From Chitinophagaceae bacterium (GTDB taxonomy: Bacteria > Bacteroidota > Bacteroidia > Chitinophagales > Chitinophagaceae), in contig CANHCY010000006.1 in NCBI GenBank assembly GCA_947459295.1, positions 17,678 through 81,677 on the forward strand: a DNA stretch of 64,000 bases. The letters are read 5' to 3'. Position 1 is the stretch's first letter. The number at the start of each line of letters is the position of its first letter. A program made the translations under genes and the position numbers. Positions 37,615 to 46,547 of the stretch are shown one piece after another. The notes below the pieces were generated by a model. It worked only from the letters and a program-made list of their open reading frames with translations. It searched no databases and was not told the DNA's origin.

Positions 37615-39363
37615 TTACAGATTTTGTTTTTTAAGTTGGTCGATAATGTATTCGCTTGCACGCATACTTAATGCCAAAATTGTCCAAGTAATGTTTTTAT
37701 CTGCTTGAGAAGTGAATTGACTTCCGTCTACACAAAATAAATTTTCACAATCATGCGCCTGACTCCACTTATTCAATACCGATGTTTTTTTATCGTTACC
37801 CATACGCGCAGTACCCGCTTCATGAATAATATTTCCTGGATTTGAAAGACCATAATTATTAGACGCATCGTCTTCTCCACCCCAAGTAATGATAGCGCCC
37901 ATATTGTGCATGATTTCCTTAAAGGTTTCTTTCATGTGCTTGGCCTGATTGATTTCATAATCAGAATGTTTGGTATGAAAACGAAGTACCGGAATGCCAT
38001 ACTTATCAACCACTGTAGGGTCTATCTCACAGTAGTTATCAATGTTTGGAACGGCTTCACCTCTTCCTCCCATACCTACGCTAGCGCCATAAAAAAAGCG
38101 TGCGTCTTCTTTTAAAGAAGCGCCATATCCACCTGCTTCTTTTGTTTTACCATGTACTGCAAATTTTCCATTAAGACCTTGCATACCAAATCCAAAACCA
38201 TAAGAAGGTTGCGTCATACCACCCCAATACTCAATGTGGTATCCACGTGGGAAATCAAGTTTTGCTTTTTTATTATCAAGCCACCATGGTGTATAAATAT
38301 GCATACCGCCAACACCATCTTCGTTGTAACGTTTACGGTCAAATAAATCTGGTAACACACCACCAAGTGCAGCACCGGTAGAATCGTGTAAATATTTACC
38401 AAGCACATTGCTGCTATTAGCAATTCCATTTGGATGACGTTGTGATTTTGAATTGAGCATTAAGCGCGCTGTTTCACAAGCACTCGCTGCAAGCACTACT
38501 ACACGGCCCTCAACTTGATATTCCAATCCGTCCATTTTATTTACATACGCAATACCCGTTGCTTTACCTTCTTTATTGGTAAGCACTTCACGCGCCATTG
38601 CTTGTGTAATAACATCTACATTGCCTGTTTGAACCGCAGGTCTGATGAGTGCAGTAGAAGAAGAAAAGTCAGCAGCGATTTTACAACTTCTATTACACTG
38701 TCCACAGTAAAAACACTCGCCTCTATCTTTATTAATTTGTTTAGTTAATACCGAAAGGCGTGAAGGATACACTGGAATACCTGCGCTTACCGCCGCTTTT
38801 TTCATGTATAATTCATGAAGCCTTGGTTTTGGTGGCGGTAAGAAAATACCATCTGGATCATTTTCTAATCCTTCGTTGGTACCAAACACACCCAGTAGTT
38901 GATCTATTTTATCGTAATACGGTTTTACATCTTCGTAACCAATAGGCCAGTCTGCGCCAAGACCATCAATGCTATGACGCTTAAAATCTTTAGGGCCAAA
39001 ACGAAGAGATATACGTCCCCAGTGATTGGTTCTTCCTCCTATCATACGCGCACGCCACCAATCCCATTTTTGAGAACCCTCTGCCATGGTATACGGCTCA
39101 CCATCAATTTCCCAACCCCAAAAACATCCATCAAATTCACCAAACGGACGGTACTTAGAACTTGCTCCGCGGCGTTTAGATTCCCATGGATTTTTTAACT
39201 GAGAAGAATGTTTTACTGGATCATAATCGGCGCCTGCTTCTAATAAGCAAACTTTCAGTCCTGCACTGGCTAATACATATGCTGCCATACCACCGCCAGC
39301 ACCAGATCCGACAATCACAGCATCATACTTTTTAGCTGATTTTTTAATTTGAAACGCTCCCAT
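37615..39363 (-). CDS. GMC-family FAD oxidoreductase with a ferredoxin-like cysteine motif
   Basis: A 582-residue glucose-methanol-choline oxidoreductase. The FAD-binding dinucleotide fold is GSGAGGG at residues 19-25 with the distal acidic LLEAGADYDP; GGRTNHWG is the second GMC motif, and EAGTARMGND with the C-terminal GMC_oxred_C domain completes the fold. Residues 217-227 (CFYCGQCNRSC) give Cys217, Cys220, Cys223 and Cys227 in the CX2CX2CX3C spacing typical of a [4Fe-4S] site; bacterial FAD-glucose dehydrogenases are known to carry an Fe-S cluster in this general position. No signal peptide is present. The small subunit follows; no cytochrome c subunit is nearby. The oxidised substrate (sugar, sugar acid or polyol) is open. 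Confidence 0.9.
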   Translation of the reverse strand: MGAFQIKKSAKKYDAVIVGSGAGGGMAAYVLASAGLKVCLLEAGADYDPVKHSSQLKNPWESKRRGASSKYRPFGEFDGCFWGWEIDGEPYTMAEGSQKWDWWRARMIGGRTNHWGRISLRFGPKDFKRHSIDGLGADWPIGYEDVKPYYDKIDQLLGVFGTNEGLENDPDGIFLPPPKPRLHELYMKKAAVSAGIPVYPSRLSVLTKQINKDRGECFYCGQCNRSCKIAADFSSSTALIRPAVQTGNVDVITQAMAREVLTNKEGKATGIAYVNKMDGLEYQVEGRVVVLAASACETARLMLNSKSQRHPNGIANSSNVLGKYLHDSTGAALGGVLPDLFDRKRYNEDGVGGMHIYTPWWLDNKKAKLDFPRGYHIEYWGGMTQPSYGFGFGMQGLNGKFAVHGKTKEAGGYGASLKEDARFFYGASVGMGGRGEAVPNIDNYCEIDPTVVDKYGIPVLRFHTKHSDYEINQAKHMKETFKEIMHNMGAIITWGGEDDASNNYGLSNPGNIIHEAGTARMGNDKKTSVLNKWSQAHDCENLFCVDGSQFTSQADKNITWTILALSMRASEYIIDQLKKQNL

Positions 39364-39418
39364 ATGAAAAGGTTTTTCTAGTAAAAGTTAGGAAGAATGA
39401 AAATAAGATTTTTTAAGC

Positions 39419-39454
39419 AAAAAAAACCGCTCCAATTGATTTTGGAACGGTTTT
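39419..39454 (-). terminator. Intrinsic terminator after the ribonucleotide reductase gene
   Basis: Bases 39423-39435 pair with 39442-39454 (AAAACCGCTCCAA with TTGGAACGGTTTT, one mismatch) around a six-base loop. On the minus strand an eight-T run follows the stem. It sits 27 bases after the nrdJ stop, so it separates nrdJ from the GMC operon. Confidence 0.85.
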
Positions 39455-39481
39455 GTGAAAATTGATTCAAAGTCTGTTTAA

Positions 39482-42400
39482 CTAGCTACAACCCATGCTG
39501 TTTCCGCAGTTTAAACACTTGTAACAAGTACCACTTCTAATGGTGATATGTCCGCAAGTATTACATGCTGGGGCGTCAGATTGCATGTTTTTTGCTGCTG
39601 CATTTACAGCGTCCATTCCAGCTGGTGCAGCTGCTGTAGCTGTAGCGTGTTGTAATTTTTGAGCAGGAGCCGGTGCAGTAGCAGGCGCTGTTACACGAAT
39701 GCTGCTTAGTTCTGGCTTACCTAATAAAGTAGCTTCACCATCATCTCCTAAATTTTCTACTTGAGGTCGGTCTAAAACGTGTACTAAATCGGTTCTATTT
39801 AAGTACTCATAAGCAAGCGCTCTAAACACGAAGTCTACAAGTGAAGTGGTGGTTTTAATATTTGGATGATCTACCATACCTGAAGGTTCAAATTTGGTAA
39901 ATACAAATTTCTCAACAAACTCTTCTAAAGGCACACCATATTGTAAGCCTACAGAAATAGCAATTGCAAAGCAGTTCATAAAGCTTCTTAAAGTAGAACC
40001 TTCTTTTGCAAGATCAATAAAGATTTCACCTAAAGTGCCATCTGCATATTCACCCGTGCGTAAGAAAATAACTTGTCCGCCTATTTTTGCTTTTTGTGTA
40101 AAGCCTCTGCGCTTAGAAGGGAGTGATTTCTTTTCTACAATCCCAGACAACAAGCGTTTTAATTTGGTATCAGTAGAAGCGTTCATTCTTTTTTGAACCT
40201 CTTCTAATAATTCTTCTACCGTTAATTGACCTAAATCAACAATACTTGAACCTGCCTCAACACCAGCTACATCAGCTGTTTCAGCAGCTTCTGCAGTTGT
40301 ATCATCGGTTTTCTTTTTCTTGTCAGATTTGTTACTTAATGGTTGACTTAATTTAGAACCATCTCTGTAAATCGCGTTTGCTTTTAAACCTAACTCCCAA
40401 CTTAACATGTAGCTATCAGAAATATCAGATACACTCGCTTCGTTTGGAAGGTTGATGGTTTTTGAAATCGCACCAGATAAGAATGGTTGACAAGCACCCA
40501 TCATTCTGATGTGGCCATGTGCGTGGATATAACGCTCTCCTTTTTGACCACACTTATTCGCGCAATCAAATACAGATAAATGTTCGTCTTTTAAAAGTGG
40601 AGCACCTTCGATTGTCATGGTACCACATACATAATCATTTGCTTCTGCAATTTGATCTTCTGTGAATCCAATCGCTTCTAATAAATTGAAGCTCCAATCT
40701 GCATATTCTGCTTCTTTAAATCCTAAACGCTCCATACAAGCATCGCCTAATGTAAAGCGGTTAAAAATAAATCCGATTTCAAATGCAGATTTTGCCGCAC
40801 CATTTAATTTGTCAATTTCTGCTTGTGAAAATCCTTTTGCTAATAAAGCTGCAGAATTCACGTGTGGCGCACCTTCGAAGCTTGCATGACCCACTGCATA
40901 ATTTACAATCGCATCAACTTCCGCTGGCGTGTATTTTAAATTCTTTAATGCTTGTGGTACAGATTGGTTGATGATTTTGAAATAACCACCACCTGATAAT
41001 TTTTTGAACTTAACAAGCGCAAAGTCAGGCTCCACACCCGTTGTATCGCAATCCATTACAAGACCAATCGTTCCTGTTGGTGCAATTACAGTTGTTTGTG
41101 CGTTTCTGTAACCATATTTTTCACCTAGTTGTACCGCGTCATCCCAAGCTTTGGTTGCCGCTTTTAATAATACATCTGGTGTATATTTTGCTTTGATACC
41201 TTGAGGCTTAATTTCTAATCCTACATACGCATCATCTGCATCGTAAGCAGCAGCACGGTGATTGCGCATTACACGAAGCATGTCTTCTTTGTTTTCTTCG
41301 TACTTATCAAAAGCACCTAAAAACGAAGCCATTTCTGCAGATGTTTTGTAAGCAATACCCGTCATGATAGCGGTGATGGCACCAGCAATACCACGCGCTT
41401 CTTCAGAATCATAAGCAATACCACTTACCATTAACATTGAACCTAGGTTGGCGAAACCTAAACCTGTTGTTCTGTAATCGTAAGACAATTGCGCTACTTC
41501 TTTAGAAGGGAACTGCGCCATTAAAATAGATATTTCAAGTACAGTCTGCCATAATCTTGTTGTGTATTCGAAACCTTCTACATCAAATGAGTTATCGTCT
41601 TCATTGAAGAATTTACGTAAGTTAATAGAAGCCAAGTTACAAGCAGTATTGTCTAAGAACATATACTCCGAACAAGGGTTAGAAGCATTGATACGACCAC
41701 CTTTAGGGCAAGTATGCCATTCATTAATTGTGGTATCGTATTGTGTTCCTGGATCTGCACAACGCCATGCCGCTTCAGAAATCGCATCCCATACTTTACG
41801 TGCAGGAATAGATTGCATCACACGACCATCAGTACGCGCTATTAAATCCCAATTACCATCTTCTTTTAATGCTTTAAAAAATGTGTTAGGAATACGTACA
41901 GAGTTATTTGAGTTTTGACCCGAAACAGTTGCATATGCTTCACCTTCGTAACTATTATCATAACCAGCTGCAATAAGTGCCGCTACTTTGTTTTCTTCTT
42001 GAACTTTCCAGTTAATGAAGTCCATGATTTCTGGATGATCTAAATCCAAACAAACCATTTTAGCCGCTCTACGTGTTGTACCACCAGATTTGATAGCGCC
42101 CGCAGCACGGTCTCCAATTTTAAGGAAACTCATTAAGCCGCTAGAAGAACCACCGCCAGATAATTTTTCGTTTGCGCCTCTAATTTGAGAGAAATTCGTA
42201 CCTACCCCAGAACCATATTTGAAAATACGCGCTTCACGTGTCCATAAATCCATGATACCACCTTCATTTACTAAGTCGTCGCTCACGCTTAGAATGAAGC
42301 AGGCATGTGGTTGTGGACGCTCATACGCACTTGTTGAACGCTTTAATTGTTTGTCCGTTGGATCCACATAGTAGTGACCTTGTGCACCACCGGTAATACC

Positions 42401-42838
42401 ATAGCTTTCGTGAAGGCCTGTATTAAACCATTGTGGCGAGTTAGGCACACAAGCTTGGTTTAAAATACTATATACGAGTTCCTCATAAAATACTTGTGCA
42501 TCACTAGTAGTTGCGAAATAACCATAACGCTCTCCCCATACTCTCCAACAATTTGCCATACGATGTGCAACTTGCTTTACCGTCGTTTCTCTACCTAGTG
42601 AACCATCTGCTTGTGGCACACCCGCTTTTCTAAAATATTTTTGTGCTAAGATATCCGTAGCAATTTGGCTCCATTGTTTTGGAACTTCTACGTTAGTCAT
42701 TTCAAATACCTTTTCACCATTTGGGTTTTTGATTACGCTATCACGGTAGTCGTACTCAAATTGATCAAAAGGAGATACACCATCTTTGGTGAATCGGCGG
42801 CTAAACTGTAAGCCTTTTTTTGTGCGAGCGTTGGCCAT
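39482..42838 (-). CDS. nrdJ: Adenosylcobalamin-dependent (class II) ribonucleoside-diphosphate reductase
   Basis: A 1118-residue B12-dependent ribonucleotide reductase that makes deoxyribonucleotides without oxygen-requiring or oxygen-sensitive radical subunits. The barrel contains [22 protein letters not shown] (split here around the catalytic-site Asn/Cys/Glu), [14 protein letters not shown], and [20 protein letters not shown]. The C-terminal tail has the family zinc ribbon [21 protein letters not shown] and ends in MGCS. A Lys/Ala-rich linker lies at about residues 845-880. No canonical cobalamin-riboswitch B12 box is visible upstream; the upstream region instead has a DnaA-box sequence and inverted repeats. 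No other ribonucleotide reductase is seen in this window. Confidence 0.96.
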   Translation of the reverse strand: MANARTKKGLQFSRRFTKDGVSPFDQFEYDYRDSVIKNPNGEKVFEMTNVEVPKQWSQIATDILAQKYFRKAGVPQADGSLGRETTVKQVAHRMANCWRVWGERYGYFATTSDAQVFYEELVYSILNQACVPNSPQWFNTGLHESYGITGGAQGHYYVDPTDKQLKRSTSAYERPQPHACFILSVSDDLVNEGGIMDLWTREARIFKYGSGVGTNFSQIRGANEKLSGGGSSSGLMSFLKIGDRAAGAIKSGGTTRRAAKMVCLDLDHPEIMDFINWKVQEENKVAALIAAGYDNSYEGEAYATVSGQNSNNSVRIPNTFFKALKEDGNWDLIARTDGRVMQSIPARKVWDAISEAAWRCADPGTQYDTTINEWHTCPKGGRINASNPCSEYMFLDNTACNLASINLRKFFNEDDNSFDVEGFEYTTRLWQTVLEISILMAQFPSKEVAQLSYDYRTTGLGFANLGSMLMVSGIAYDSEEARGIAGAITAIMTGIAYKTSAEMASFLGAFDKYEENKEDMLRVMRNHRAAAYDADDAYVGLEIKPQGIKAKYTPDVLLKAATKAWDDAVQLGEKYGYRNAQTTVIAPTGTIGLVMDCDTTGVEPDFALVKFKKLSGGGYFKIINQSVPQALKNLKYTPAEVDAIVNYAVGHASFEGAPHVNSAALLAKGFSQAEIDKLNGAAKSAFEIGFIFNRFTLGDACMERLGFKEAEYADWSFNLLEAIGFTEDQIAEANDYVCGTMTIEGAPLLKDEHLSVFDCANKCGQKGERYIHAHGHIRMMGACQPFLSGAISKTINLPNEASVSDISDSYMLSWELGLKANAIYRDGSKLSQPLSNKSDKKKKTDDTTAEAAETADVAGVEAGSSIVDLGQLTVEELLEEVQKRMNASTDTKLKRLLSGIVEKKSLPSKRRGFTQKAKIGGQVIFLRTGEYADGTLGEIFIDLAKEGSTLRSFMNCFAIAISVGLQYGVPLEEFVEKFVFTKFEPSGMVDHPNIKTTTSLVDFVFRALAYEYLNRTDLVHVLDRPQVENLGDDGEATLLGKPELSSIRVTAPATAPAPAQKLQHATATAAAPAGMDAVNAAAKNMQSDAPACNTCGHITIRSGTCYKCLNCGNSMGCS

Positions 42839-42956
42839 ACTGGGTGTCGGTTTATACGAATTATTTAATGGGGTCCCGAATTCATAACAAATTGTTAAGC
42901 GGTCGACGAAAATATCTTTACCTAGGCAGAAAACAACACCCTAAATATTAACAGGT

Positions 42957-42965
42957 TGTGGATAA
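42957..42965 (-). promoter_or_regulatory. DnaA-box consensus sequence upstream of nrdJ
   Basis: TTATCCACA on the minus strand matches the DnaA box TTATNCACA exactly. It is about 120 bases upstream of the nrdJ start. A single box of this length can occur by chance about twice in a window this size, so it is a weak call. Confidence 0.35.
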
Positions 42966-42968
42966 GGA

Positions 42969-42993
42969 ATTTGAACATTTTGAGAGTTCAAAT
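42969..42993. repeat. Inverted repeat ATTTGAAC-N9-GTTCAAAT
   Basis: Perfect 8-base arms at 42969-42976 and 42986-42993 around a nine-base loop, four bases from the DnaA-box sequence. It could be a regulator site or a hairpin in the nrdJ upstream region. Confidence 0.5.
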
Positions 42994-43229
42994 CAGGATT
43001 GAATTTGACCCATTTTCCCCCAAATGTTAGCAACAAAAAAAATAATATTTGGGCTGTATTGAGGTTTTTCCCTTAATAAAATAGGCAGTTTAAGCCCATT
43101 TTTACATGACTCATTGAAAATGAAGCAGTAAGGGATAGCGATAAACGTAAAAACCGCAAACAAATGGCAGATAATTGCATTTAACAAAAACTTTTCTGCA
43201 TTTTTGCAGGACTACTATTGTACCCTTAC

Positions 43230-43991
43230 ATGAACCAGAACGTTTATTTACAAATACTCGAATCAAAAAAAGCAGGTCGCCCGCTTTTTACGGTCTTAAT
43301 TGACCCCGATAAGGTAGATGCTAAAAGCCTAGAGCACTTGATAGGACTGGGTTTGGAAGCAAAAGTAGATTGCTTTTTTGTAGGTGGAAGCCTGGTTATT
43401 TCCAATCACTTAGATGCTTGTATTCAGCAAATTAAAGCTGCCTGCAATATCCCTGTTATCTTGTTTCCGGGATCGCCATCGCAGGTATCCAAATACGCCG
43501 ATGCCTTACTGTACTTGTCTTTGATATCTGGCCGCAACCCCGAATTACTCATTGGACAGCACGTTATTAGTGCTCCTTTTGTTAAAAAATCAGGCCTCGA
43601 AATCATGCCAACTGGTTATATGGTAATTGATGGCGGCGCGCCTACCACAGTTTCCTACATTTCCAATGCGGCCCCTATTCCTTCCAATAAAAATGAAATT
43701 GCTATGTGCACTGCTATGGCAGGTGAAATGCTTGGCATGAAGCTCATATACATGGATGCAGGCAGTGGTGCGCAAACGCCAATTACGGAGGCTATGATTA
43801 GCGCTGTAGCTAGTTCAATTAACATTCCACTGATTGTGGGAGGCGGCATCACAGATCCTGAAAAAGCATACCTCAATTGTAAAGCAGGCGCCAATATGAT
43901 TGTTATTGGTAATGCCATTGAAAAAGACCCAAGCCTCATTAAAGAAATGAGTGCTGCGATTCACGCATCGGGCAAAATAATAGCGGAATAA
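43230..43991 (+). CDS. Geranylgeranylglyceryl phosphate synthase family protein (GGGPS/PcrB type)
   Basis: A 253-residue TIM-barrel prenyltransferase of the GGGPS/PcrB family, which joins an isoprenoid diphosphate to sn-glycerol-1-phosphate, the first step of archaeal-type ether lipids. Motifs are LFTVLIDPDKVD at the N-terminus, FVGGSLVIS, ILFPGSPSQVSKYADALLY, PTGYMVIDGGAPTTVSYIS, LIYMDAGSGAQTPI, and the phosphate-binding IPLIVGGGITDPEKA and GANMIVIGNAIEKD. The ATG at 43230 is preferred over a TTG 12 bases upstream. Bacteroidota carry group II enzymes whose product and role in the cell are poorly understood. No dedicated ether-lipid gene follows it here; dxs, which makes isoprenoid precursors, lies 6 kb away. 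Confidence 0.93.
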   Translation: MNQNVYLQILESKKAGRPLFTVLIDPDKVDAKSLEHLIGLGLEAKVDCFFVGGSLVISNHLDACIQQIKAACNIPVILFPGSPSQVSKYADALLYLSLISGRNPELLIGQHVISAPFVKKSGLEIMPTGYMVIDGGAPTTVSYISNAAPIPSNKNEIAMCTAMAGEMLGMKLIYMDAGSGAQTPITEAMISAVASSINIPLIVGGGITDPEKAYLNCKAGANMIVIGNAIEKDPSLIKEMSAAIHASGKIIAE

Positions 43992-44059
43992 ACATTCGAT
44001 TTTCTAGTATTTGTCGCATATTTTAATGAGTTGTTAAATCTGCGGGAAATACAGGCTCA

Positions 44060-44077
44060 TGTTGTAACTTAACAACA
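44060..44077. repeat. Inverted repeat TGTTGT-N6-ACAACA upstream of an exported-protein gene
   Basis: Perfect six-base arms (44060-44065 and 44072-44077) about 60 bases before the ATG at 44138. Possible operator; function is inference. Confidence 0.3.
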
Positions 44078-44137
44078 TATGTTGCGGTTATGAATGATCT
44101 ATTCAAGATCTATTTGATAACATAAATCCAGCCCCCT

Positions 44138-44800
44138 ATGCGAATCAACAACATGTTACCGGTTACCCTTTTTGCAGCAAGCCTATTTGTAGGAACTAGT
44201 ATTTGTGCGCAAACAAATACTAGTAAAAGTTCATTCAAACCTAAGCCAAGTTACGCAGCACACTTATCTGTGGGACAAGTACTTTTTGGCACCGGTGATG
44301 TGAGAGGTTACGGACTTTTAGTAGCAGTAGAAAAATCTGTTTTTAAAAAATCGGTGCGCCCGTTTCCAGCTTTTCAAGTTGGCTTTGGACTCAATTTTGA
44401 AACAGGTATTAGAAAGCCTGTAAATATTTTATACCCCAGTGGTGTTTTTGAAGAATCTAGTTATGGACAAACCAGCAAAACCTCGGGCTGGGCTACTTTT
44501 AAATACCACCCCTTTAAACATTCGATGGATGGATTTAGTGTGACAGTTGGTCCAACATTAGGCATTACACAAGCAACTTCCGAAAAAAGTGTAAGCTTTA
44601 GTTACGATCCATTTTTAGGCGTCATTCGTAAATCAGTACTCGCTACAGAAAATCATTTTGGAATAGGCTACCGCATTGCGGTGCAACAACAGTTTCTAAT
44701 CAAAGATCATGTAACCATTGGTTTTCGTGCCGATTTTTCAAACGATGTATACGGCGATATCAATACTTTTTTAGGGGGTGGCATCAGTTATAAATTTTAA
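44138..44800 (+). CDS. Exported protein, probable small outer-membrane beta-barrel, function unknown
   Basis: A 220-residue protein with a signal peptide (MRINNMLPVTLFAASLFVG, cleavage near ICAQ). The mature part alternates polar and hydrophobic residues in strand-sized blocks (YGLLVAVEKSV, FQVGFGLNFETGI, GWATFKYHPF, FSVTVGPTLGITQAT, GIGYRIAVQQQF, VTIGFRADFS) and ends in GGGISYKF, with a C-terminal aromatic residue as expected of outer-membrane barrels of eight strands or so. I do not recognise a family. It is followed by a strong terminator, so it is a single-gene unit. Confidence 0.75.
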   Translation: MRINNMLPVTLFAASLFVGTSICAQTNTSKSSFKPKPSYAAHLSVGQVLFGTGDVRGYGLLVAVEKSVFKKSVRPFPAFQVGFGLNFETGIRKPVNILYPSGVFEESSYGQTSKTSGWATFKYHPFKHSMDGFSVTVGPTLGITQATSEKSVSFSYDPFLGVIRKSVLATENHFGIGYRIAVQQQFLIKDHVTIGFRADFSNDVYGDINTFLGGGISYKF

Positions 44801-44825
44801 AAAAGAGTTAGTAATTGTTATAGTC

Positions 44826-44856
44826 AAATACCGGCCCGTTGGGCCGGTATTTTTTT
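44826..44856 (+). terminator. Intrinsic terminator after the beta-barrel-like protein gene
   Basis: AAATACCGGCCC at 44826-44837 (reading AAATACCGGCCC) pairs perfectly with GGGCCGGTATTT around the loop GTT, followed by further T residues to 44856. It lies 26 bases after the stop codon at 44800. Confidence 0.92.
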
Positions 44857-45082
44857 GCACCATAAAAAATTTTGCACCCATAAAAAAGTTGGACTCCTAT
44901 AAAAAAATGACGTTCGATAAAAAATTACGCCTGCGGAAAATATCAGAACTAATGCGCAATCATATTTTCTTTGAGCCTTGATTTTATTTATGCGGTTTCT
45001 CGTAACATAAACAGGTGTTGAATTGAATAGGTTACACTAGATAGCTATTCAACCATATTCTATTCACTTTAAATAAAGCACT

Positions 45083-46450
45083 ATGTTATTGAACGTAAAA
45101 AAAGGCTTACTTGCGTTAACACTTCTTACAGCTGTTGTCAGTTGTAAAAAAAATGCAATCGACTACCAAAATGGCGGCGTCGATCAGAGTAAAGTATACC
45201 AGAAACCGCTCACTTATGATCAAATCGAACTTGTTAGTAACCTCGAAAAAATCACCCTAATTTTAGAAGACCTCTACAAAGAAAAAAAGAACCTAAAACT
45301 AGTCAATGCAGCCATTTATGCAAAAGCATACACCGACGAATCGGTTTTATTAAAAGACCTCATTAATCCCATGCACAGCATCCTGCCAGGTAATAAAAAA
45401 TTTGTTGCGTTGTGTAGTAAATGGAATGTGCGCTTACAAGATTTTTCGGATGCTTTTTGGAAAGCCGCGCGCATTAAAAATGATACCCAGCTGTTCGATT
45501 TCTTAGACTTTGTTCAAAATAAGCACCTGTCAATACAAAACTTGAGTAATGGCCAATTAGGTGTCAATGGTCAAGATAATAGTTACGATGTTAGCATTTA
45601 CTTTCCTTACAGTTCCGAATTTGACATAAGCCCTAGTGGTGACAGTTATGGACCTATTTCTAGCGTAGTAACATCCGGTGCAGAAGCCGATGAAGCACTT
45701 GGCTTTCAGCCCTACTATAGTGCTGGGGTTTTAGTTGATTACCGTCCAGTAATTATAAATGACGACTATGTGTTTACTAATCCTACCCATATTGTGGGTA
45801 TTAATGGAATTGAACCCTACGAAACACAGGACGCCAATTTAAATCCGCCCACTGTCACAACCCCTCCTAACGTTAAACGGGTTTATGTGGGTGATGCTAT
45901 TTGCAGGGTACAGTATGACAGGCTATTTAGCTTTACTGGTAATGGCGGCGGTTCCGAAATTAAATATTGCAGGGTAAGTGGTTACCTTAAATTAGTAGGC
46001 CACCAAATCACAGAATTTGAAGACAAAACATCGGTTAAATTCGAGCGCGGTACTATTCGTAAAAAAGAGTGGCTGCGTGTATATTCTGTTTGGGACGCCG
46101 ACTGGGTGGTTGAAAATAAAGAACAGGTTTTTGCAATCTATGAAGACGATAACAACGCAGAAATCACATTTACCGGATCACTTAGCACAACACTTAAACA
46201 TGAATCAGGGGCTACCGTAGATGGCAGTATCGACTATCAAATTAAAAGGAGCTCGCAAGATGAAATTATCAAGCAACTAAAAATATCACGCGTCTCCTAT
46301 TTTGCTGGCGCTCACAGAAATCAAGGGTGGGGCTTTGGTATTGATAAATCATTTTTACCAGCTTCTGCGGCACAAGGATGGCCATTTTATGACGCTATTA
46401 GTGGTGGTGGCGCTAACGTTGGCTGGACCTGGCCTTATGATGGTTATTAA
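45083..46450 (+). CDS. Lipoprotein of unknown function
   Basis: A 455-residue protein with a lipoprotein signal (MLLNVKKGLLALTLLTAVVS-C, Cys21) followed by two Lys and an Asp/Gln-rich stretch. I recognise no domain. The N-terminal third (residues 40-150) is helical and charged (LVSNLEKITLILEDLYKEKK). The middle contains short Ser/Gly/Tyr strand-like segments (YDVSIYFPYSSEFDISP), Asn/Pro-rich linkers, and a single pair of Cys residues (AICRVQ and KYCRVSGYLKL). The C-terminal part ends in WGFGIDKSFLPASAAQGW and GGGANVGWTWPYDGY, rich in Gly and Trp. It stands alone between two structured intergenic repeats. Codon use and composition look like the neighbours, so there is no clear sign of recent transfer. 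Confidence 0.75.
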   Translation: MLLNVKKGLLALTLLTAVVSCKKNAIDYQNGGVDQSKVYQKPLTYDQIELVSNLEKITLILEDLYKEKKNLKLVNAAIYAKAYTDESVLLKDLINPMHSILPGNKKFVALCSKWNVRLQDFSDAFWKAARIKNDTQLFDFLDFVQNKHLSIQNLSNGQLGVNGQDNSYDVSIYFPYSSEFDISPSGDSYGPISSVVTSGAEADEALGFQPYYSAGVLVDYRPVIINDDYVFTNPTHIVGINGIEPYETQDANLNPPTVTTPPNVKRVYVGDAICRVQYDRLFSFTGNGGGSEIKYCRVSGYLKLVGHQITEFEDKTSVKFERGTIRKKEWLRVYSVWDADWVVENKEQVFAIYEDDNNAEITFTGSLSTTLKHESGATVDGSIDYQIKRSSQDEIIKQLKISRVSYFAGAHRNQGWGFGIDKSFLPASAAQGWPFYDAISGGGANVGWTWPYDGY

Positions 46451-46474
46451 TAGCAAATAAATGATCAAATAACT

Positions 46475-46545
46475 AACAAGCCAACCCGAGTACTAGTAAC
46501 CATCCTAATTCGCTGGGTACAAAATAGTAGTAAGGTTGGCTTGTT
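46475..46545. repeat. 71-base element with perfect 12-base inverted termini
   Basis: AACAAGCCAACC at 46475-46486 is the exact reverse complement of GGTTGGCTTGTT at 46534-46545; 47 bases lie between, including the palindrome TACTAGTA. The right arm is followed by TTTCTATTTT. It could be a long-loop transcription terminator for the lipoprotein gene or a small repeated element; it lies between two convergent genes and has no coding potential. Confidence 0.6.
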
Positions 46546-46547
46546 TT

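Larger units (their letters stand above)
42839..43229. other. Divergent intergenic region between nrdJ and the GGGP synthase gene
   Basis: A 391-base gap with no credible coding sequence. It holds the palindrome TAACAA-A-TTGTTA at 42885-42897, a consensus DnaA-box sequence at 42957-42965, an 8-base inverted repeat at 42969-42993, and a near-match -7 element CATTTTTG at 43199-43206 before the GGGP synthase start. The stretch 43000-43190 shows only AT-rich sequence to me. Confidence 0.6.

Noticed and set aside
42839..43000. Cobalamin riboswitch expected before a B12-dependent reductase
   Set aside because: No sequence resembling the conserved B12 box or a matching multi-stem core was visible by eye.
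42839..43229. Possible replication origin suggested by a DnaA-box sequence
   Set aside because: Only one perfect box is present; there is no box cluster, no dnaA or dnaN gene and no clear unwinding element.
44778..44981. Open frame of 67 codons after the beta-barrel-like gene
   Set aside because: It overlaps the end of the preceding gene and runs straight through a strong terminator hairpin; the translation is Lys-rich with no known pattern.
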